A program made the translations under genes and the position numbers. The notes under the pieces are model-generated. The model did no database searches. It had not been told where the DNA came from and worked only from the letters and a program-made list of their open reading frames with translations. From positions 1,234,501 through 1,298,500 of the forward strand of contig NZ_UFSM01000001.1 in NCBI RefSeq assembly GCF_900445235.1: a DNA stretch of 64,000 nt, read 5' to 3'. Below are positions 37,911 through 46,342 of this stretch, one piece after another; within the stretch, counting starts at the first letter, position 1; every line of letters starts with the position of its first letter. This DNA is from Aminobacter aminovorans (GTDB taxonomy: Bacteria > Pseudomonadota > Alphaproteobacteria > Rhizobiales > Rhizobiaceae).

Positions 37911-38600
37911 ATGACGGACAATCACCGCAAGCCTGAGACTGCCGTGCCCTTCGTTGGGCGCTACAGCCATTCGCGTGCCGAACTGATCGCCGATGGCGTT
38001 GTCCATGCGGTCGGCATCGTGCTTGCAGTCGCCGCCGGTGCCGTGCTGCTTTCGGTCTCCGCCTTCCATACCGCCGCCGGCGAGTATCTCGCCGCAGTCG
38101 TCTTCGTCGTCGCTTTGCTCACCGTGCTGTCGGTGTCGTGCGCCTACAATCTGTTGCCGGTGTCGCCGGCCAAGTGGGTGCTGCGCCGATTCGATCATGC
38201 CGGCATCTACCTTTTGATCGCCGCCACCTACACGCCATTCCTCGTCCAGCTCGAAGACCGTGTCACAGCAGGCTGGATGGCCGGCATCGTCTGGTCGGCG
38301 GCGGCAGCCGGCATGGCGATCAAGCTGTTCCTGCCCGGCCGGCTCGATCGGCTGGCGATCGCCTTCTATCTCGCCATGGGTTGGAGCGGCGTCGTCATCC
38401 TGCGGCCGCTGATCGCCACCTTGCCGAGTGCTACGCTGTGGCTGCTGTTTGCCGGCGGCATGGTCTATTCCTGCGGCGTGATCTTCTATGCCTGGCAGCG
38501 GCTGCGCTTCCAGAGTGCCGTCTGGCACGGCTTCGTCGTCACCGGTGCCGGGTTGCATGTGGCAGCCATGATCGACCTTCTAGTGGTGGCAAGGCTCTGA
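37911..38600 (+). CDS. Hemolysin III / PAQR-family membrane protein
   Basis: A 229-residue protein with seven predicted helices of the HlyIII (YqfA/TrhA) family, related to PAQR receptors. The conserved residues are present: His in VVHAVGIVL, Asp/His in FDHAGIYLLIAATYTP, and His in WHGFVVTGAGLHV. These probably form a zinc hydrolase site. TrhA of E. coli influences membrane lipid homeostasis; the 'hemolysin' name is historical. The start used is the ATG at 37911 after GGGACGG; the open frame further upstream is the RIME repeat. Confidence 0.88.
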   Translation: MTDNHRKPETAVPFVGRYSHSRAELIADGVVHAVGIVLAVAAGAVLLSVSAFHTAAGEYLAAVVFVVALLTVLSVSCAYNLLPVSPAKWVLRRFDHAGIYLLIAATYTPFLVQLEDRVTAGWMAGIVWSAAAAGMAIKLFLPGRLDRLAIAFYLAMGWSGVVILRPLIATLPSATLWLLFAGGMVYSCGVIFYAWQRLRFQSAVWHGFVVTGAGLHVAAMIDLLVVARL

Positions 38601-38729
38601 ACGAAAGCCGTTCCCGGGATGAGCCCGCGCAAGCGTCTTTCATTTTCGTCACATTTCCGCTTACAGTCGTAGTCCACTAACGCATCGCGCCGAAACTCTT
38701 GAAAAGCTCGGTGCGTAGACTTCAAGGTG

Positions 38730-39812
38730 ATGGAGCGGCAGGGCGCGTCCGAATGGACAGGCCGGGCTCCAACCGCAGGAACCGGGGCGCCGATGGCATT
38801 GTTGAAATCTCTCGGGGTGGGCAAAGGCTCCGATGTGCTGAGCTACGACCCGCACCGCCTGTCTTCTCCGCAGGTGTTCCTGCTGACGATGATCATCTTC
38901 CTGGCGATCGTTGCCTTCATCGCGGCGATCCTGACGCGGCAGATCTCCACCGCCTTCGGCACCAATCCCGGCCTCAACGGCCTGATCCTCGGCGTGCTCG
39001 TCGTCGGCATCGGGCTGGCCTTCGTCCAGGTCGGCCGGCTGTTCCGCGAGGTGCGCTGGGTCAACTCATTCCGCGCCGGCTCCGAAGCCACCGAACCGGT
39101 GCTGCTGGCGCCGATGAAGGCGATGCTCGGACGTTCGGCCTCGATGGCGTTCTCGACGAGTTCGATGCGGACGATGCTCGATTCCATCGCCACGCGCCTC
39201 GACGAAAGCCGTGACGTCTCGCGCTACCTCGTCGGCCTGCTCGTCTTCCTCGGCCTGCTCGGCACGTTCTGGGGTCTGCTCGGCACCATCGGCTCGATCG
39301 GTGAAACCATCCAGTCGCTCGACCCCGGCTCGGGTGACGCCTCGGCAGTGCTCGAAGCGTTGAAGGCCGGCCTCGCCGCACCGCTGCAAGGTATGGGCAC
39401 GGCGTTCTCGTCGTCGCTGTTCGGTCTGTCCGGCTCGCTGGTGCTCGGCTTTCTCGACCTCCAGGCCGGACGTGCCCAGACGCGCTTCTATACCGAGCTT
39501 GAAAACTGGCTGTCCTCGGTCACCGACCTGTCCTCCGACATGGTCGTTGCCGATGCCAAGAACGGCTCCTCCGACGAAATCCGCGTGCTGTCCGAGCGCC
39601 TGCGCAACATGCAGGAGCAGGGCGGCTCGAACCCGCGTGTCGCCGCCGCCATGGCCAACCTCGCCGACGGCATCTCCGGCCTCGTCAAGAACATGCGCAG
39701 CGAACAGCAGATCATGCGCGACTGGGTCGAGGCGCAGTCGGATGAACAGAAGGCGATGCGCAACACGCTCGAAAAGATCGCCGACGCCCTGAAGAAGGAA
39801 GGGGTGCACTAA
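38730..39812 (+). CDS. MotA/TolQ/ExbB-type proton-channel protein
   Basis: This 360-residue protein resembles the MotA/TolQ/ExbB family. It has two N-terminal hydrophobic helices (about 50-70 and 85-105 from the ATG at 38730), a cytoplasmic loop, and paired helices around LVGLLVFLGLLGTFWGLLG and the Leu/Ser-rich segment before DLQAGRAQTRF. A helical cytoplasmic tail of more than 100 residues follows. It lies two bases upstream of a MotB/OmpA-like partner, indicating a stator-like channel pair. The start is uncertain: GTG 38727, ATG 38730 and ATG 38793 are all possible. It is distinct from TolQ at 22560-23270 and no flagellar gene is near. Confidence 0.82.
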   Translation: MERQGASEWTGRAPTAGTGAPMALLKSLGVGKGSDVLSYDPHRLSSPQVFLLTMIIFLAIVAFIAAILTRQISTAFGTNPGLNGLILGVLVVGIGLAFVQVGRLFREVRWVNSFRAGSEATEPVLLAPMKAMLGRSASMAFSTSSMRTMLDSIATRLDESRDVSRYLVGLLVFLGLLGTFWGLLGTIGSIGETIQSLDPGSGDASAVLEALKAGLAAPLQGMGTAFSSSLFGLSGSLVLGFLDLQAGRAQTRFYTELENWLSSVTDLSSDMVVADAKNGSSDEIRVLSERLRNMQEQGGSNPRVAAAMANLADGISGLVKNMRSEQQIMRDWVEAQSDEQKAMRNTLEKIADALKKEGVH

Positions 39813-39813
39813 A

Positions 39814-40845
39814 GTGGCATTGGCGCGCGGGCGGCGCGGCGACCGCCGCATCGACTATTGGCCGGGCTTTGTCGACGCTTTGTCGACGCTGCTTTTGGCC
39901 ATCATGTTCCTGCTTTCCGTCTTCGTGCTGGCGCAGTTCCTGCTCAGCCGCGAAATTTCCGGCAAGGACGAGGTGCTGACCCGGCTCAACTCGCAGATCA
40001 ACGAGCTGACGCAGCTTCTGGCACTTGAAAAGTCCAGCTCACAGGACGCCGAGGATGCACTCGCCAACCTGCAGGCGTCGCTGTCGGCAGCCGAGAGCGA
40101 AAAGAGCCGGCTCGAACAGCTTCTGTCCCAGGGCGCCGGCGCTGGCGCCGAGGCCAATGCACGCATCGGCACGCTGTCGGGCGAACTGGAGAACGAGCGC
40201 CAGGTCAGCCAGCGCGCGCTCAGCCAGGTCGAACTGCTCAACCAGCAGATTTCGGCGCTGCGCCGCCAGATCGGCGCGCTCGAAGAGGCGCTGAATGCGT
40301 CCGAGGCGCGCGACAAGGAATCCAACACCAAGATCGCCGACCTTGGCCGCCGGCTGAATGTGGCGCTGGCCCAGCGCGTGCAGGAGCTCAACCGTTACCG
40401 TTCCGACTTCTTCGGCCGCCTGCGCGAAATACTGTCCGACCGCGAAAACATCCGCATCGTCGGCGACCGCTTCGTCTTCCAGTCGGAAGTGCTGTTCCCG
40501 ACCGGCTCCGAGCAGATCAACGAGGCGGGCAAGGGCGAAATGAAGAAGCTCGCCGATGCCATCATCGAGCTGCAGAAGGAGATTCCGCCCGAGATCAACT
40601 GGGTGCTGCGCGTCGATGGCCACACCGACAACATTCCGCTGTCGGGCACCGGCCGCTACCGCGACAACTGGGAGCTTTCCTCGGCGCGCTCGACCTCGGT
40701 GGTCAAGTTCCTGATCGAGAACGGCGTTCCGGCCAATCGCCTGGTCGCTGCCGGTTTCGGCGAGTTCCAGCCGCTCGACGAAAGCGGCAGCGACGAGGCG
40801 CGCTCCAGGAACCGCCGCATCGAGCTCAAGCTCACTGAACGCTAG
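39814..40845 (+). CDS. MotB/OmpA-like peptidoglycan-binding protein
   Basis: A 343-residue bitopic protein. A basic N-terminus is followed by a transmembrane helix (about 17-40) in which Asp21 of YWPGFVDALS corresponds to the proton-binding aspartate of MotB. A long coiled coil of roughly 120 residues (about 50-185) precedes a C-terminal OmpA-like domain (about 205-343) containing FPTGSEQI and VDGHTDNIPL. The GTG start follows GGAAGGGG and sits two bases after the upstream stop, so the pair is coupled. The long periplasmic coiled coil is unlike flagellar MotB and suggests a different load. Confidence 0.85.
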   Translation: MALARGRRGDRRIDYWPGFVDALSTLLLAIMFLLSVFVLAQFLLSREISGKDEVLTRLNSQINELTQLLALEKSSSQDAEDALANLQASLSAAESEKSRLEQLLSQGAGAGAEANARIGTLSGELENERQVSQRALSQVELLNQQISALRRQIGALEEALNASEARDKESNTKIADLGRRLNVALAQRVQELNRYRSDFFGRLREILSDRENIRIVGDRFVFQSEVLFPTGSEQINEAGKGEMKKLADAIIELQKEIPPEINWVLRVDGHTDNIPLSGTGRYRDNWELSSARSTSVVKFLIENGVPANRLVAAGFGEFQPLDESGSDEARSRNRRIELKLTER

Positions 40846-41112
40846 GCGGCACCGTCGGGTCCGAGAGTTCGCTGTCAAGAATTCGTGTGCGACATGGCCT
40901 GCCCCATCGGGGGCGGAGCCGTGGCAGACGCAAGCCCGATTGTGGCGGCCAGGATTATCTTTTCTTAATTAGGCTTCGGCAGCTCACGGGCCTAGGTTTT
41001 GCCGGCAGTCCGGGAACCGCCGGCGATGACCTCCCACCGCGACGCGACGGAACCAGACGGGCTGCTGTCGATGGGGCGCTTGTTCAGCCCCGCAAGTTCG
41101 GGAGACGCAATC

Positions 41113-41514
41113 ATGCGCTCTTTGACCCTCAAGGCGGCTTTCGCCGCAATCCTCATGTCAGCTCCACTGGCTTCAGCAGTCGCTGCCCCCATGCACGAGC
41201 CGTATTTCCGCTCGATGGATCATGACGACAGCGACGCACCGCCGCCGTCGACCTACGCCACCGGCGGGCAGCTGAATGCCGTGCTCAACGACCTGCACGA
41301 TACCGACGTCCGCATCCAGTCCGACCGCAGGACGCGGCTGATCACCCCGGCCGAGGTGCGCGGGCTCGAGGCGCAATCGGCAGCGATCCGCAAGGCAGCG
41401 GTGGCCGGCTCGATGGGCGATGGCGGCATGATCCCGGCGGGCCAGTATCACCAGCTGATGGCGCGGATTTCCGGCTTGGACGACCAGGTCGACCAGGATG
41501 CCTTCCGCGGTTGA
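41113..41514 (+). CDS. Small secreted hypothetical protein
   Basis: A 133-residue protein with a signal peptide at about residues 1-25 (MRSLTLKAAFAAILMS, cut after AVA). The mature part is hydrophilic, with an acidic start (MDHDDSDAPPP) and a predicted helical middle resembling short rhizobial proteins of unknown function. No catalytic motif was recognised. The ATG at 41113 was chosen because GGGAG precedes it and the signal peptide starts there. Confidence 0.65.
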   Translation: MRSLTLKAAFAAILMSAPLASAVAAPMHEPYFRSMDHDDSDAPPPSTYATGGQLNAVLNDLHDTDVRIQSDRRTRLITPAEVRGLEAQSAAIRKAAVAGSMGDGGMIPAGQYHQLMARISGLDDQVDQDAFRG

Positions 41515-41568
41515 TCAAGGCGATGTCGCGGGCCAGCGCCCCCGGAGCCGTCCGGGGCGCTGGCCCAG

Positions 41569-41922
41569 CTACCAGCCAAACCAGAGTGCGACCAGCGCGA
41601 GTACCGCCGGCACGGTCTGGATGTAGAGGATCTTGCGGCTGACGGTCGCGGCACCGTAGAGCCCGGCAATGGCAACGCAGAGCAGGAAGAATAGCTTGAC
41701 CTGGAAGCCTGCAACACCCAGCCACAGGCCCCAGATCAGGCCGGCGGCGAGGAAGCCGTTGTAGAGCCCCTGATTGGCGGCCAGCACCTTCGATGCCGTG
41801 GCGAAATCCGGCTTGAGGCCGAACGCCTTGTGGCCGCGCGGCGTGTCCCACAGCACCATTTCGAGATAGACGATGTAGAGGTGGATCAGTGCCACCAGTC
41901 CGACCAGGATGTTTGCAAGCAT
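41569..41922 (-). CDS. DUF1304-family membrane protein
   Basis: A 117-residue protein with four hydrophobic helices. The start MLANILVGLVALIHLYI and the segments YLEMVLWDTPRGHKAF and NQGLYNGFLAAGLIWG are typical of DUF1304 proteins, small inner-membrane proteins of unknown function. GGAGGGGG precedes the ATG ending at 41922. It diverges from the M32 peptidase gene. Confidence 0.85.
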   Translation of the reverse strand: MLANILVGLVALIHLYIVYLEMVLWDTPRGHKAFGLKPDFATASKVLAANQGLYNGFLAAGLIWGLWLGVAGFQVKLFFLLCVAIAGLYGAATVSRKILYIQTVPAVLALVALWFGW

Positions 41923-42059
41923 AGTTGTCCCCCTCCGATCTTGGGCATGACTTGAGCATGCCGGCTGCCGCACCGGCAAGTGGTGGACCAGCCGAACGGT
42001 CTTGCGAATGGGCGCGCTTTGGTATCCTCTCGCCGCGATTTTGAGACAGAGGAGCCACC

Positions 42060-43544
42060 ATGTCCTTCGCAAGGTTAGACGAACTCGGCCGCAAGCTCGA
42101 AGCGCTGGAGCATGCGCTCGCCATCCTCGGTGCCGACGAAGCCACCCACATGGCGGTTGGCGGCGGCGCCAAGCGCGCCGAAGCACTTTCAGCACTTGCC
42201 GGCATGCATCACCGCCAGGCGACCGCGCCCGAGATATCGGACTGGATCGCCGCCGCCGAAAAGGAGGCGCTCAACGACGAGCAATCCGTGGCGCTGCGCG
42301 AGTTCCGCCGCCAGTACACCAACATGACCTGCCTGCCGACCGAGTTCGTCGAGCGCCAGACCTCGGCGCGGCTGCGCTGCGAGCAGCTGTGGCGCGACCT
42401 GAGAGCCAAGAACGACTGGGCCGGTTTCCAGCCGGCACTTGAAGGCATCGTCGCCATTGCGCGCGAGGAAGCAGCACTTCGCTCCGATGCGCTCGGCCTC
42501 GAGCCCTACGATGCGCTGATGGAGCAGTATGATCCAGGCAACCGCGTTGCCGACATCACGCCCGTCTTCACCGACCTCAAGGCGTTCCTTAGAGATTTCG
42601 TGCCGGAGGCGCTTGCCGTGCAGCAGGAGCGCCTGGCGAAAAATCCGAAACGGCCGCTGTCGGGCGTCTACGCCATCGAGCGCCAGCGCGAGCTCGGCCT
42701 TGCCATGATGGGTGCCGTCGGCTTCGACCTGACGCGGGGTAGCCTGTCGGTGTCGCATCACCCGTTCTGCGGTGGCGTGCCGTCCGACGTGCGCATCACC
42801 ACGCGCTACAAGACCTCCGACTTCCTGTCGGCGCTGATGGGCGTTCTGCACGAGACCGGTCACGCGCTTTACGAACAGAACCTGCCCGAGGCGTGGTCGC
42901 ATTGGCCGCTTGGCAAGGCGCGCGGCATGGCCGTGCATGAGAGCCAGAGCCTGTTCGTCGAAAAGCAGCTCGGTCGCAACCCCGCCTTCTGGCAATGGGC
43001 CCTGCCGCTGGTCGAGCAGCATCTCGGCGAGCGCTGGTCGATGGACGAGATCCTGCCGCATGTGCACCATGTCGAGCGCGGCCTGATCCGCGTCGATGCC
43101 GACGAGGTCACCTATCCGCTGCATGTCATCCTGCGCTACGAACTCGAGCAGGAGCTGATCTCGCGCCGCCTGTCGGTCGCCGATCTGCCCGAGGCGTGGG
43201 ACGCCAGGATGCGCGACTATCTCGGCCTGTCGACCATCGACAATCCGGCCGATGGCCCGATGCAGGACGTGCACTGGCCAAGCGCTGCCTTCGGCTATTT
43301 CCCGTCCTACACGCTTGGCGCGATGATGGCGGCGCAGCAATGGGCGACGCTGACCAAGGAGCATCCATCGGTCGACGACGAGATCGCGCGCGGCCATTTC
43401 GAGACGGTCAACAACTGGCGCCGCGACAAGATCTGGTCGCAAGCTTCGCGCTGGTCGACGCCCGACCTGCTCGAACGCGCCACCGGCGAAAAGCTCAACG
43501 CAGCACATTTCACGGCACATCTGAAGAAACGCTACGGGGCCTGA
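42060..43544 (+). CDS. Metallocarboxypeptidase, family M32 (Taq type)
   Basis: This 494-residue cytosolic zinc carboxypeptidase removes C-terminal residues from peptides. The zinc site is H264-E-T-G-H268 (HExxH), with HESQS downstream supplying the third ligand, and HPFCGG before it is the typical M32 substrate motif. The length equals that of Thermus aquaticus carboxypeptidase Taq. GAGGAG precedes the ATG. It appears to be a single-gene unit ending before a palindromic repeat. Confidence 0.95.
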   Translation: MSFARLDELGRKLEALEHALAILGADEATHMAVGGGAKRAEALSALAGMHHRQATAPEISDWIAAAEKEALNDEQSVALREFRRQYTNMTCLPTEFVERQTSARLRCEQLWRDLRAKNDWAGFQPALEGIVAIAREEAALRSDALGLEPYDALMEQYDPGNRVADITPVFTDLKAFLRDFVPEALAVQQERLAKNPKRPLSGVYAIERQRELGLAMMGAVGFDLTRGSLSVSHHPFCGGVPSDVRITTRYKTSDFLSALMGVLHETGHALYEQNLPEAWSHWPLGKARGMAVHESQSLFVEKQLGRNPAFWQWALPLVEQHLGERWSMDEILPHVHHVERGLIRVDADEVTYPLHVILRYELEQELISRRLSVADLPEAWDARMRDYLGLSTIDNPADGPMQDVHWPSAAFGYFPSYTLGAMMAAQQWATLTKEHPSVDDEIARGHFETVNNWRRDKIWSQASRWSTPDLLERATGEKLNAAHFTAHLKKRYGA

Positions 43545-43569
43545 CCCTGCTCACCGGTTCGATGCGGAC

Positions 43570-43648
43570 AGCTGCCCCTCACCCTTACCGTCTCCCCGTA
43601 AACGGGGCGAGGGGGCGCCGGCGTTGCGGCCGGGGATGAGGGGCAGCT
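43570..43648. repeat. Palindromic intergenic repeat with 12-bp terminal inverted repeats
   Basis: AGCTGCCCCTCA (43570-43581) is the exact inverse of 43637-43648. Inside are CCCCGTAAACGGGG and CCGGCGTTGCGGCCGG hairpins. The whole can fold into a branched cruciform. It resembles non-autonomous palindromic repeats common in rhizobial intergenic regions. No transposase is present. Confidence 0.65.
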
Positions 43649-43747
43649 CCCTCTTTCCGCAAGGTAACTGAGTCAGCCCAGTTTCTCCTTGATCGCAACG
43701 TTGCTCCTATCGGACACTTGACCAACGAACGACCTTGGGAGGGGCAG

Positions 43748-45400
43748 TTGGCGGACCGTACGGATGCGATTGTCGTAGGCGGCGGGCTGGCTGGCCTCGT
43801 CGCGGCGGCAGAGCTTGCCGACAAGGGCAAGCGGGTCATCGTGCTTGAGCAGGAGGGCGAGAATTCGTTAGGCGGCCAGGCGTTCTGGTCGCTCGGCGGG
43901 CTGTTCTTCGTCGACAGCCCCGAGCAGCGCCGCATGCGCATCAAAGACAGCCGCGAGCTTGCGCTGCAGGACTGGCTGGGCTCGGCACAGTTCGATCGGC
44001 TGGAGGATTTCTGGCCGCGCAAGGTGGCCGAAGCCTTCATCGATTTTTCCGCCGGCGAGATGCGGCCATGGCTGCATGCCCAAGGCATGCGCTGGTTTCC
44101 CGTCGTCGGCTGGGCCGAACGCGGCGGCGCCCAGGCGCATGGCCACGGCAACTCGGTGCCGCGATTCCATGTCACCTGGGGCACCGGCCCGGGCGTGCTC
44201 GAGCCTTTTGTGCGCCGTGTCCGCGACCACGCCGCCGCCGGTCGTATCCAGCTCAGGTTCCGCCATCAGGCCAGCCGCCTGATCAAGACGGGCTCTGCCG
44301 TCACGGGGGTATCGGGCGGAATCCTTGAACCCTCCATCGCCGAGCGCGGCCAGCAGTCGGGCCGCGCCGCGACAGGCGATTTCGAGTTCCACGCCGGTGC
44401 GGTCATCGTGACGTCAGGCGGCATCGGCGGCAACCATGAGCTGGTCCGCAAGGCCTGGCCGGTCGATCGGCTCGGTCCGGCGCCGAAGAAGATGGTTGCG
44501 GGGGTGCCGCACCATGTCGATGGCCGCATGGTCGCGATCACGCAGGCCGCCGGCGGTGCTGTGATCAATGGCGACCGCATGTGGCACTACACCGAGGGGC
44601 TGACCAACTGGAACCCGATCTGGCCCAACCACGGCATCCGCATCCTGCCGGGGCCGTCGTCGTTGTGGTTCGACGCACTGGGTGAGCGGCTGGAAGCGCC
44701 GTTCCTGCCCGGCTTCGACACGTTGGGCACCCTCAAGCGCATCCTGTCTGTCGGCCACGAATATTCCTGGTTCGTGCTGACCCAGAAGATCATCAAGAAG
44801 GAGTTCGCGCTGTCGGGTTCCGAGCAGAACCCGGACCTGACCTCGAAACGCTGGATCGAGGTGCTGAAGAGCCGCCGCGCCAAGGGCGCGCCGCCTTCGG
44901 TCGAAGCCTTCAAGCAGCATGGCGAGGATTTTGTCGTGCGCGACAATCTGCGCGACCTGGTTGCCGGCATGAACGCGCTTGCCGGCAACGGCTTGATCGA
45001 CCACGACCGCCTGCATGCCCAGATCGTGGCGCGCGACCGCGAGATCGACAATCCCTTCGCCAAGGACGCCCAGGTCACTGCCATCCATGGCGCGCGCCGC
45101 TATCTCGGCGACCGTCTGGTGCGCACCGCCAGACCGCACAAGATCCTCGATCCCGCCAACGGCCCGCTGATCGCCGTCCGTCTCAACGTGCTGACCCGCA
45201 AGACCTTGGGCGGTCTGCACACAAATCTCGACGGCCAGGTGCTGGGAACCGACGGCGAAGCTGTCCCCGGCCTCTATGCGGCGGGCGAGGTCGCCGGCTT
45301 CGGCGGCGGCGGCTATCACGGCTACAACGCGCTCGAAGGCACTTTCCTCGGCGGCTGCATCTTTTCCGGCCGCAACGCCGGTAGGCACGCAGCGCGGTAG
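43748..45400 (+). CDS. FAD-binding dehydrogenase (KstD/fumarate-reductase-like)
   Basis: A 550-residue flavoprotein of the FAD_binding_2 group. The dinucleotide motif VVGGGLAGLVAAAELAD is at the N-terminus, and the C-terminal FAD segment GEVAGFGGGGYHGYNALE closes the fold. Relatives oxidise 3-ketosteroids or act as fumarate reductase flavosubunits; the substrate cannot be assigned. TTG at 43748 was chosen as the start because GGGAGGGG lies directly upstream; an alternative TTG ten codons earlier has no such site. No electron-transfer partner gene is adjacent. Confidence 0.85.
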   Translation: MADRTDAIVVGGGLAGLVAAAELADKGKRVIVLEQEGENSLGGQAFWSLGGLFFVDSPEQRRMRIKDSRELALQDWLGSAQFDRLEDFWPRKVAEAFIDFSAGEMRPWLHAQGMRWFPVVGWAERGGAQAHGHGNSVPRFHVTWGTGPGVLEPFVRRVRDHAAAGRIQLRFRHQASRLIKTGSAVTGVSGGILEPSIAERGQQSGRAATGDFEFHAGAVIVTSGGIGGNHELVRKAWPVDRLGPAPKKMVAGVPHHVDGRMVAITQAAGGAVINGDRMWHYTEGLTNWNPIWPNHGIRILPGPSSLWFDALGERLEAPFLPGFDTLGTLKRILSVGHEYSWFVLTQKIIKKEFALSGSEQNPDLTSKRWIEVLKSRRAKGAPPSVEAFKQHGEDFVVRDNLRDLVAGMNALAGNGLIDHDRLHAQIVARDREIDNPFAKDAQVTAIHGARRYLGDRLVRTARPHKILDPANGPLIAVRLNVLTRKTLGGLHTNLDGQVLGTDGEAVPGLYAAGEVAGFGGGGYHGYNALEGTFLGGCIFSGRNAGRHAAR

Positions 45401-45663
45401 TCCAGCCAGCCTGGCAGCGCTGCGGTGCATCGGCGGCGGCGATGCTGCCGTCGGCGACAGCGTCAGGCGGTCAAGTTGTGAGCCATGGCGGCCGCGCGTC
45501 GAAGCTGCGCGGGATGCCAATTGCTTCGGTTCTGGAATTGCACCCAAAAAAGGCGCGGGCTGAAATCTTCCCGACCATGATGTTGTCGTTTAGGTGTGGC
45601 CCATCATTTATGGGCCTGCCCGAGGGATAAGCTCCTCTCCCGACGGCAGGTGGGGAGCAAGCA

Positions 45664-46052
45664 GTGCCTGCCATTTTTTCCACAACGCGCGTCCTATCGG
45701 GCGTGTCACTCGGTGTCTTGTGCGGTTTGCTCCAGCCTGCCTGGGCCGATCCGGTGGTCATCCTGGACGGCCAGGACATCACCGCTGATATTGGCTTCGA
45801 CCCATTCCAGGAATTCACAGTCGGCGCTTGCGCCACCGGAACCTATTCGGGCCGGATCTACGAGTCCGGCGAAGTCGGCTATATCAGGAAGACCGGCGCT
45901 GGCACGCTGGTGCCCGCGATGCACTGTTGATCGAAGCAGGCTTCGACTTCGCCATCGCGCCCAAGGCCAATCTCGGCCTGAGCTACACCGGCCAGGTCGC
46001 CAATGGCGCCCGTGACCACGGCGTCAAGGCAAGCCTCGGTGTCAAGTTCTAG
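45664..46052 (+). pseudogene. Internally deleted autotransporter remnant
   Basis: A GTG start with GGGGAG upstream opens a signal-peptide-bearing frame (cut near WADPVVIL) that runs into an autotransporter repeat (KTGAGTLV). It then joins, out of frame, the last 46 codons of an autotransporter barrel (ARDALLIEAG to LGVKF). The 141 bases at 45912-46052 are almost identical to 49157-49297, the end of the intact gene downstream. The passenger and most of the barrel are deleted and the fused frame stops at 45930, so no functional product is expected. Confidence 0.8.
45912..46052 (+). repeat. Direct repeat copy 1 (autotransporter 3' end)
   Basis: 141 bases nearly identical to 49157-49297, differing at only a handful of mostly third-codon positions. 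The two copies lie about 3.2 kb apart in the same orientation. Confidence 0.9.
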
Positions 46053-46342
46053 GACATAGGGGAGTGGGGCATTTGGGGAGAGCAATCGCAGGCGCGTGCT
46101 GCTCTCGAGCAGTTTTGCCGGCGCATTTCACTTGCATGGGCGAGTCTTCGTGACGCGCCCATGAGTCGATCTGGCGGTTGTTCCAGTTGTCACAAGTTGA
46201 GTGCTCCGTGTCTAATATTTTGTGTTGCTGTATAAGCTTGGCTGTTCTAAGCAAGAGCTATTGTTAAGTTTTTGGCGGGGATTGGGGTCCCCGTACAATG
46301 CCTTTGCCCGGATTGGGCGCGCATACAAGTGGTGGGGATATA

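Noticed and set aside
38730..40845. Zorya-type phage defence system
   Set aside because: The MotA/MotB-like pair resembles ZorA/ZorB in logic, but neither ZorC, ZorD nor ZorE-like genes are adjacent; the neighbours are housekeeping genes.
42189..43520. 443-codon minus-strand open frame opposite the M32 peptidase
   Set aside because: The zinc motif and full length of the peptidase on the plus strand explain the region.
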